Source: Sulfuricurvum sp. (lineage in GTDB: Bacteria > Campylobacterota > Campylobacteria > Campylobacterales > Sulfurimonadaceae). Taken from it: a DNA stretch of 39,067 bases. Every line of letters begins with the position of its first letter. Position 1 is the stretch's first letter. The notes under the pieces are model-generated. The model worked only from the letters and a program-made list of their open reading frames with translations. It was not told the DNA's origin and did not search any database. Made by a program: the position numbers and the translations under genes. The stretch covers positions 1 to 39,067 of the forward strand of contig NZ_JALNYS010000004.1 of the NCBI RefSeq assembly GCF_023229695.1, in the 5' to 3' direction. Below, one piece after another: positions 33,065 through 39,067 of this stretch.

Positions 33065-34350
33065 AAAAGTTCGAAATCATCCCCGCTCTCTACCGCGTTC
33101 TCTTCAAAGATCATCCGTGCCTGCAAGCAGCTTGAGAGGAGCGAACTGTCCAGATAGTGGATATCGTTTGCATCGGATACAATAAAAATAGAGACTCTCC
33201 AACTCGTTAAATCTCCGAAAATACTGCTGAGGATCATCAACAGTTTGGTACGGTTTTTGAGCTCCATCCCCTCCGTTTCCAGTTCATCGATAAAATTGGC
33301 AAGGGAAATAATCGAAAAAGCGATATGCTGAAATTCAAACAGCGATTCAATCACCGCAGCGTATTGTCTCAGATCCTCGCTGATTCTCCCCCAGCGAGAC
33401 GTTTTCGGATCGTTCTGCATTTCAAAAACATGACTGTCCATCGACTCTTCCAGCATTTCGAGTGTGTCAAGTTTGTTCATAAAATCGACCGACATCTCCT
33501 GAATGTAATCGGCGGCAGAAATTTTTTCGATATGTGAATGACGGAGAATACCCAGCGTATCGCTGTCCAATCCCATTTTTTCGGACGAAATCGGTTTGGA
33601 TGGACCTTTTTTAGGAATTAAAAGAGAGAAGCAATCCGATCCGATCCGATGCTTTCCGCTAAAAAATCCGTTTACAATCGCGTTCATCTCCTCCTCGTCC
33701 CAGTCCGAAGCGGCTTTAAGGGTCATAATGAAATTCTCGTCATTTTGTTCCAGCAGCAGCTCACTCCGGCTCCCTCTCTCCAGCAGTTTCAACGCTCCGT
33801 TAAAATAGACCTGTATCGCATCCGATGCCGCTTCTCCCGAAAACGTATCCAACGCAATCAAATATTCCCACGCTTCGCTGATATCCGCTTCATTTCGCAG
33901 ATAAAAGATTGAAGCCCGCGAATACACCTCTTCTTCAAACAGATTGGTACTCAATGCGGCAAATTTGCGCTGATTTTGGCGCCAGCGGATAAGAAGCCGA
34001 TAATTTTCAAGCCGTTTGATAAAAAGATCGCTGTTGATCGGTTTGGTCATATAATCTTTGGCGCCGGCAAAGAGGATCCGCTCTTTATTGTAATCGTCCC
34101 CCATCGCAGAGATCGCAACAATCAAAACACAATGGTCGAATGAACGGATCTGCCGTGTCGCCTCGATACCGTCCATAACCGGCATCATAATATCCATAAA
34201 CACCAAGTCATACGCTTCGTCGATGCACATCTGCACCGCCTCTTTCCCGTTCACCGCTTCACGGATCGTGCACTCCGTGCACGCTTCAAGCAAAAGCTTC
34301 AACGTCAGCCGATTATTCGTATTATCATCAACTATCAATATTTTAGTCAT
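33061..34350 (-). CDS. Response regulator with a large uncharacterised C-terminal region
   Basis: 429 residues. The receiver (1-120) is intact: VDD, Asp53 (LVFMDIMMPVMDG), Ser81 and Lys103 (YMTKPIN). After a basic linker (RLLIRWRQNQRK) the remaining 300 residues fit no domain I recognise. They appear mixed alpha/beta up to about 260 and largely helical afterwards (including LRQYAAVIESLFEFQHIAFS), with a final beta-like strand VSIFIVSDANDIHYLDSSLL. No DNA-binding, GGDEF, EAL or HD motif is visible. The stop overlaps the convergent nnrS stop by 4 bases, and its start overlaps the kinase stop at 34347-34350, so kinase and regulator form a pair. Confidence 0.85.
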   Translation of the reverse strand: MTKILIVDDNTNNRLTLKLLLEACTECTIREAVNGKEAVQMCIDEAYDLVFMDIMMPVMDGIEATRQIRSFDHCVLIVAISAMGDDYNKERILFAGAKDYMTKPINSDLFIKRLENYRLLIRWRQNQRKFAALSTNLFEEEVYSRASIFYLRNEADISEAWEYLIALDTFSGEAASDAIQVYFNGALKLLERGSRSELLLEQNDENFIMTLKAASDWDEEEMNAIVNGFFSGKHRIGSDCFSLLIPKKGPSKPISSEKMGLDSDTLGILRHSHIEKISAADYIQEMSVDFMNKLDTLEMLEESMDSHVFEMQNDPKTSRWGRISEDLRQYAAVIESLFEFQHIAFSIISLANFIDELETEGMELKNRTKLLMILSSIFGDLTSWRVSIFIVSDANDIHYLDSSLLSSCLQARMIFEENAVESGDDFELF

Positions 34351-35903
34351 ACCGTCCCTTTAGGATGAAATAAAATCGGACCGCGTACGCTAAACAATGC
34401 CCCGCCAAGGGTGGCGGAGGAGCCGGCACTGACGCTTAAGCCCAGATGGTCACAAAAAGTTTTTACAAAATAGAGTCCGATCCCTGTCCCCTTGGAAGAG
34501 CGGGTCAGATCATCCTCTCCCCCTTGGTTGAAAAGTTCAAAAATCCCCTCCCTATTCTTGATCCCCGGACCGTTGTCCTCAACACTCAGCCAAAAATAAT
34601 CCCCCTCTTCATCATAAGAGATCGCAATCTTCTCACCGCCGTATTTAATCGCATTGGAAAAAATATTCGAAAAAATCTGCCGGACTCTCTCCGGATCGTT
34701 CATGATTTTAACCCGTGATGCTGAAGCGTTGATCGTCACCGTAATCTTGTTTTGATGAATCAAACTGCTGCTGCGTTCAACTTGCGATCGGATCAAATCC
34801 CCCAGATCAAAGGTAGCAGACTGGATAACCAGACGGTGCGATTGAAGTTTTGCCAAATCGAGCAATGTGGTCACCGTATTGAGCATATCATACCCGTTTT
34901 CCCGAATCAATCCGGCCAGATTGGCCAGTTTTTCACCATTGGAAAGATCGGTTTTCCCGATCTCCCGGCGCAAATAATCGGAAAAATTGATAATCGCATT
35001 CAAAGGGGTCTTCAATTCATGGGTAAAAATGAGTAAAAAAGAGGTTTTTGCTTTGTTCACCTCTTCGACGAGTTCCAGATGATGGTCCTGTGCCAATTTC
35101 TGCTCCAGTTTCTGGCGCTCTTTCTCCTCCAGCTCTATCAAACGGGTAACATCCTGCCGTATCGCAAGGTATTCGTCCACCTCTTCATTGGAATCCAAAA
35201 TGGGGACGATCGTTGCATCCACGATGTAAAAACCGCCGTTCTTTGTCCTGTTTTTAATCCGTCCCTTCCAAATCTTTTTTGCCTTGATCGTACGCCACAT
35301 ATCGATAAAAACCGCGATCGGCGTATCCGGATGGCGGATAATGCTATGGGACAAACCGATCAGCTCCTCTCGTGCATACCCGGATATTTTGACAAACTCC
35401 TCATTAACATAGGTGATAATCCCCTCTTTGTCCGTTTTCGTAATGATGGTAGCGGCATCAAACGCATTTTTATACTCTCGCAGAAGCTTTTCGTCCTCTT
35501 TTAAAAGCTTTTTACGCTGCACGGACGCACCCAGTTCTAGCAGAGTCTTCAATACTGCTTCGCACTCCAGCGGTTTGATCAAATATTTCGAAACTCCGAT
35601 ATCAATCGCCCGCTGAAGCGTCTGGATATCGGAATCGCCGGTTACGATGACAAGCGGCAGTTCCGCAGAGAGCTCACGAATCCGCTCCGCAAAATCAAGC
35701 CCGTTCATATCGGGCAGATACCGGTTCGTAATGATAATATCCGGCTTTTCCCCCCTCAAAAGAGAGAGCGCCTCCCTCCCTGATTTTACAAGGGTAAACG
35801 ACGATATCTTTGTTTTCAGAAAGTCGGCAACGTAACAATCATACGGATCTGAGCCGGTGACAAAAAAGACCGAGAGGAGAGGTAAGGGTACAGAAACATT
35901 CAT
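34347..35903 (-). CDS. Histidine kinase: pseudo-receiver (Asp to Asn) - PAS - HisKA - HATPase
   Basis: About 518 residues from the ATG at 35903 (MNVSVPLPLLSVFFVTG); a TTG six codons earlier is the alternative. The N-terminal receiver-like domain (about 10-125) has Asn60 where the phospho-acceptor Asp should be (IIITNRYLPDMNG) and lacks the acidic pair, though Lys110 is kept, so it cannot be phosphorylated normally. A PAS domain with RHPDTP (about 150-265) is followed by HisKA with THELKTPLNAI and an ATPase with NIFSNAIKYG, DNGPGIK and KGTGIGLYF. It is soluble. It shares architecture with the kinase at 496-2367 and pairs with the regulator directly downstream. Confidence 0.9.
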   Translation of the reverse strand: MNVSVPLPLLSVFFVTGSDPYDCYVADFLKTKISSFTLVKSGREALSLLRGEKPDIIITNRYLPDMNGLDFAERIRELSAELPLVIVTGDSDIQTLQRAIDIGVSKYLIKPLECEAVLKTLLELGASVQRKKLLKEDEKLLREYKNAFDAATIITKTDKEGIITYVNEEFVKISGYAREELIGLSHSIIRHPDTPIAVFIDMWRTIKAKKIWKGRIKNRTKNGGFYIVDATIVPILDSNEEVDEYLAIRQDVTRLIELEEKERQKLEQKLAQDHHLELVEEVNKAKTSFLLIFTHELKTPLNAIINFSDYLRREIGKTDLSNGEKLANLAGLIRENGYDMLNTVTTLLDLAKLQSHRLVIQSATFDLGDLIRSQVERSSSLIHQNKITVTINASASRVKIMNDPERVRQIFSNIFSNAIKYGGEKIAISYDEEGDYFWLSVEDNGPGIKNREGIFELFNQGGEDDLTRSSKGTGIGLYFVKTFCDHLGLSVSAGSSATLGGALFSVRGPILFHPKGTV

Positions 35904-36116
35904 TTCATGGATTATAACCAAGATTCCGGCGATCGGAAAAGAAACACACCCTATTAATAACTGCTGTTACGCACTTTCCGGCCAAAGCTTCACTTCCTCA
36001 ACCCTTCAATCGCCTCTTCATCCACGCCCGTTTTTAGTGCGATTGTTTGGTTATCCAAAATATCGATGAGTGACCTTTATAAGGATGGTTTTATCCGGCC
36101 AAACTATAATAGAGGG
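35904..36116. other. Divergent intergenic region with a repeat fragment and a possible gene remnant
   Basis: Between two divergent kinases. On the minus strand TATAAT (35916-35911) lies immediately before the ATG at 35903; on the plus strand TATAAT (36105-36110) precedes the small ORF at 36117. A fragment of the intergenic repeat (35967-35988) is followed by a short minus-strand open frame, 36076-35990, ending IEGLRK-stop, which looks like the tail of a lost gene. Confidence 0.5.
35967..35988 (+). repeat. Fragment (D) of the intergenic repeat
   Basis: TTACGCACTTTCCGG followed by CCAAAGC is identical to the first 22 bases of copy A (10350-10371) except for one C for G. The rest of the element is absent, so this is a truncated copy. 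Confidence 0.6.
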
Positions 36117-36182
36117 ATGAAATCCATTTTCTCCATCGCGTTACTCTTGACCCCGATCGCTCTATCTGAGCTATTTCGATGA
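36117..36182 (+). CDS. Possible 21-aa leader peptide overlapping the kinase start
   Basis: ATG at 36117, directly after AGAGGG, encodes a hydrophobic 21-residue peptide (begins MKSIFSIALLLTPIALSE) whose TGA overlaps the kinase ATG as ATGA. A TATAAT sits 6 bases before it, so the transcript may begin at or near its ATG. It could be a translational-coupling leader, or chance. Coding evidence is weak. Confidence 0.35.
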   Translation: MKSIFSIALLLTPIALSELFR

Positions 36183-38431
36183 AAAAATATTTCACCTATG
36201 CGTTAGCCGTTACCGTCGTTTTTTTGATCGCTTTTACCGCCTATTTTTGGCTAAGTGCTGAAATAAAGAGCCGAAAATTGCACGAGGGGCTTCAAAAAAT
36301 TCACCGCCTCCAAATCGATGATCACGATTTACAGATTCAATTAACCCTCGCCATTACCGACATCAATATCGATGAACTCCCTCGGTACACTTACGAATTT
36401 ATCGAAGATACGGATACCCTTGCCGATTTTATCCGCACTCAAATGCCTAACGATCCCTATCTTCAAAAGTTGACAGCCGCCATATCGGAGGCAAACCATA
36501 TACGAAACGGCAATATTGAAGATTTTAAAAGGTACCGATCCCTCCTCAACGATGCTATCCTCTGGATCAGAACCAAAGAGGCATCGGGAGAGCTCTCAGA
36601 GGGGGATACGTGGACTTTTTACCGAATTATGGACGGTTATTACAGCACAAATCTCGAAGAGTCGATCCCCCTGCCTCCCCGTGTATCCAATCCGATGACA
36701 CAATCGCATATAAACGTTCTCCATACCTACACAATCAAAATAAATAGGCTCACAAAAAAATTGGCCCATACCCGCACCGACGGGCTCATTGAGAAAATGA
36801 TCCGATATATGGAAATAGAGCTTCAGGAGAAAGAGGATAGCCGTATTTTCATGATGTGGAATTTTGTATTTTGGGGGATTTCAGGGATGCTCCTGAGTCT
36901 TTTCCTTTACCTTCAAGTGCATAAAAGCTTCAAACACGCACAACGCCTCTCCTATGAGCTGAAACAATTTTTTGATGCCCTGAATGCCAGTTCCATTGTC
37001 TCGAAAACCGATACGCGCGGAGTGATCACGTTTGCCAATGACACGTTTTGTGCTATCAGCGGTTACAGCCGCCAAGAGCTCATCGGGCAACCCCATTCAA
37101 TCGTCCGACATCCCGACACCCCCCCCTTGGTTTTCAGCGCGTTGTGGAAAAGTATCCAAAGCGGCACCCTCTATAAAGTGACTCTGAAAAACCGCCGGAA
37201 AAACGGCACCCCCTATTATGTCGACAGCACCATTTTCCCCATAAAAAATGAAGAGGGGGTTATTACGGAATATCTCGCGGTCCGTCATGACATTACCGAA
37301 GTGATCGATTCGCGCGACAAAGCGATTGAAGCCGAACATTTTAAAGACCGTTTTTTGTCCAATATGAGCCATGAGCTCCGTACTCCGCTCAACAGTATCA
37401 TCGGATTCTCTCAGCTTCTGGAATACAAAATAAAAGATCAAACCCATCTCAAATACATCAAATCGATTTTGGAAAGTTCGCACCATCTCCTGAATATCAT
37501 CAACGATCTTCTCGACCTCTCCAAAATAAAAAGCGGACAATTCTCCCTCGAAATTCGCCCCTTCTCTCTTTACACCTCTTTTGCTTCGTTACTGGAACGG
37601 TTTGAAGTGCAAACCGTCTCAAAACATCTCCGATTTAATTACACCCTCGATTTTCCCCTTGACGAAATGGTGGAAGGGGACTGGCTACGACTCTCTCAGA
37701 TACTCACCAATCTTCTCTCCAATGCCATAAAATTTACCCCGCAGGGGGGGAAAATCAGTCTCAAAGCCCACTATGGCGACGGAATACTCGAATGCAAAAT
37801 TGCCGACAGCGGTATCGGAATGGATGAAGCCACGATGGGGAGAATCTTCAACCCGTTTGAGCAGGCGGATCTCTCCATTACCCGAAAATTCGGCGGAACC
37901 GGTTTGGGACTCAGTATCACCAAAGAGCTGGTGGAACGGATGGAGGGGAGTATCCACGTTTACAGCCGTATCGGGGCGGGGAGCCGATTTGGCATAACGG
38001 TGAAACTCCCCTCATCGCGCTCCACGCTTTCCCCCCCTCCTGAGCGTCCGGTTTACCGATCTCCCTTGCACGGACATATTCTGGCCGCCGAAGACAATGA
38101 AAACAACCGAATACTCATCGGATCTCTTCTTGAGGAACTGGGGCTCAGCTACACTTTGGTCAAAGACGGGCAAGAAGCCCTCGAAGCCTTTGGCAAAGAA
38201 CACTTCGATGCGATCTTGATGGATGAAAATATGCCCCGCCTCTGCGGAACCGAAGCGATGCTCCGTATTCGTACCCTGCCGGGGGGGAATCTACCGATCA
38301 TTGCCCTTACCGCCAATACGATGGCCGGGGATAAAGAACGTTTTATCAACGCGGGGATGGATGATTTTATCGCGAAACCGATCCATTTCGAAGCGCTCAA
38401 ATCCCTCCTCGCCCACTATCTAAATCGTTAA
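36179..38431 (+). CDS. Hybrid membrane histidine kinase (PAS - HisKA - HATPase - receiver)
   Basis: 750 residues. TM1 is at about 5-25, a helical periplasmic domain at about 26-220 and TM2 at about 223-245. The PAS domain (about 260-380) has the Aer-like RHPDTP motif. HisKA has SHELRTPLNSI (His near 397), the ATPase (about 500-612) has SNAIKFTPQGG, DSGIGMD and FGGTGLGLS, and a C-terminal receiver (about 632-748) has AEDN, Asp near 681 (ILMDENMP) and Lys in FIAKPI. As a hybrid kinase it needs a phosphotransfer protein or an additional receiver to pass the signal on. No Hpt gene is in the window. The periplasmic ligand is unknown. The gene converges with the lipoprotein gene. Confidence 0.92.
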   Translation: MKKYFTYALAVTVVFLIAFTAYFWLSAEIKSRKLHEGLQKIHRLQIDDHDLQIQLTLAITDINIDELPRYTYEFIEDTDTLADFIRTQMPNDPYLQKLTAAISEANHIRNGNIEDFKRYRSLLNDAILWIRTKEASGELSEGDTWTFYRIMDGYYSTNLEESIPLPPRVSNPMTQSHINVLHTYTIKINRLTKKLAHTRTDGLIEKMIRYMEIELQEKEDSRIFMMWNFVFWGISGMLLSLFLYLQVHKSFKHAQRLSYELKQFFDALNASSIVSKTDTRGVITFANDTFCAISGYSRQELIGQPHSIVRHPDTPPLVFSALWKSIQSGTLYKVTLKNRRKNGTPYYVDSTIFPIKNEEGVITEYLAVRHDITEVIDSRDKAIEAEHFKDRFLSNMSHELRTPLNSIIGFSQLLEYKIKDQTHLKYIKSILESSHHLLNIINDLLDLSKIKSGQFSLEIRPFSLYTSFASLLERFEVQTVSKHLRFNYTLDFPLDEMVEGDWLRLSQILTNLLSNAIKFTPQGGKISLKAHYGDGILECKIADSGIGMDEATMGRIFNPFEQADLSITRKFGGTGLGLSITKELVERMEGSIHVYSRIGAGSRFGITVKLPSSRSTLSPPPERPVYRSPLHGHILAAEDNENNRILIGSLLEELGLSYTLVKDGQEALEAFGKEHFDAILMDENMPRLCGTEAMLRIRTLPGGNLPIIALTANTMAGDKERFINAGMDDFIAKPIHFEALKSLLAHYLNR

Positions 38432-38435
38432 CCCT

Positions 38436-39038
38436 TCAGATTCTCCCCGCCTCTATCCCCTCTTGGGTCTCCTCTTTTTCCCGGCACCGAAAAGGGATCG
38501 CTACATTGGTCCCCTCTTTGCACGGTATATTGAGATAATGGCGAGAGACGCACGAACCGTATTTAAACCCGATTTCATAACAACTCTCTTCCCTCACAAA
38601 GGCGCTAAAACGCCCCTCATCCACCCGATTGGACCGCATATAGCCGCAATCATCCCCTTTTTTTCGGACTCCGGTATCAACAATCCGCAGGTATTGCGTA
38701 AAATGTTTCCCTTGGGGGGTATAGACGAAAAGATCAATTCCGGTTACAAACGGTACCTCGATCGTGTGGCTGAAAGCTCCGTTGATGGTTTCGATATCAC
38801 GATAATACGATTTTCCGCACTCACCGATATAAGCAGCGCTCAACACCCCATCAGGGGGGGTGACAACCCCTTGAAGTAGCAGTTGCGTCGATTGATCGGT
38901 GTTGAGCGTGATGTGGATACCCTCATTATCGGAAGAGACGGCGGGAAGGGGTGAAACAATCTGAATCGAGGGGCCATCGCCGCACGATGCAAACCATAAA
39001 AGGGCAAGAAGCCCCACGGTGATCTGTTTGCAGTACAT
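38436..39038 (-). CDS. Predicted lipoprotein of unknown function
   Basis: 200 residues with a lipoprotein signal: MYCKQITVGLLALLWFASC, with Cys19 as the likely lipidated residue, then GDGPS. GGGAG precedes the ATG. The mature part looks beta-rich at first (IQIVSPLPAVSSDNEGIHIT, TIEVPFVTGIDLFVYTP), suggesting an immunoglobulin-like or carbohydrate-binding-like sandwich. The C-terminal third has several Cys (DDCGYM, EESCYEIG, GSCVS, IPCKEG, FRCRE) that may form disulfides. I recognise no family. It is 4 bases from the convergent kinase stop. The 39039-39067 tail shows nothing. Confidence 0.75.
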   Translation of the reverse strand: MYCKQITVGLLALLWFASCGDGPSIQIVSPLPAVSSDNEGIHITLNTDQSTQLLLQGVVTPPDGVLSAAYIGECGKSYYRDIETINGAFSHTIEVPFVTGIDLFVYTPQGKHFTQYLRIVDTGVRKKGDDCGYMRSNRVDEGRFSAFVREESCYEIGFKYGSCVSRHYLNIPCKEGTNVAIPFRCREKEETQEGIEAGRI

Positions 39039-39067
39039 CGCTCCCGTTTTCCGGAGATTCTCACCCA

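Overview
The window looks like a chromosomal segment from a Campylobacterota (Epsilonproteobacteria) chemolithotroph of the Sulfuricurvum/Sulfurimonas type. The strongest reason is the periplasmic nitrate reductase operon in the order napA-G-H-B-F-L-D with no napC, which is characteristic of that group. Supporting signs are the many PAS-histidine kinases with an Aer-like PAS domain, a single-domain haemoglobin, NnrS, and moderate GC content. The genus is an inference. No rRNA, tRNA, CRISPR array, insertion sequence or phage gene was seen.

Region 1 (1-9939, all minus strand) is a signalling block. A truncated response regulator sits at the left edge. Seven tightly packed genes then run leftward from about 9.94 kb: a REC/HD-GYP phosphodiesterase, a single-domain receiver, a hybrid kinase with a globin-like heme sensor and a CZB-like zinc site, an HDOD protein, a di-heme cytochrome c peroxidase and two PAS histidine kinases. 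The set suggests that oxygen, NO, peroxide or redox state feeds a phosphorelay and c-di-GMP turnover.

Region 2 (10160-22198, plus strand) is the anaerobic block. It holds a small zinc-ribbon membrane protein, a Crp/Fnr-family regulator, an overlapping NarX/PilJ-like membrane sensor with no output domain, napAGHBFLD, and the class III ribonucleotide reductase genes. The reductase is unusual: the large NrdD chain stops after its zinc motif, and the glycyl-radical segment is a separate 58-residue ORF between nrdD and nrdG, behind a strong hairpin.

Region 3 (22224-25317) has a modular intergenic repeat with a terminator, glmS, and a convergent HPP-family membrane protein plus single-domain haemoglobin operon. 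Region 4 (25354-31693) is a DevBCA/MacB-like ABC exporter with a TolC-type outer membrane protein, divergent from an OmpR-type two-component pair whose kinase overlaps a small cytochrome c. Region 5 (31785-39067) holds nnrS, a response regulator with a large unrecognised C-terminal part, two more PAS kinases, and a lipoprotein.

FNR-type palindromes (TTGAY-N4-RTCAA or one mismatch) precede napA, the haemoglobin gene and nnrS, each centred exactly 41.5 bases from the start site predicted from a good -10 box. A fourth lies just upstream of the Crp/Fnr gene itself. Together they suggest one nitrate/nitric-oxide regulon spread over the window. A family of palindromic intergenic repeats recurs at about 10.35-10.55, 22.22-22.44 and 35.97 kb.
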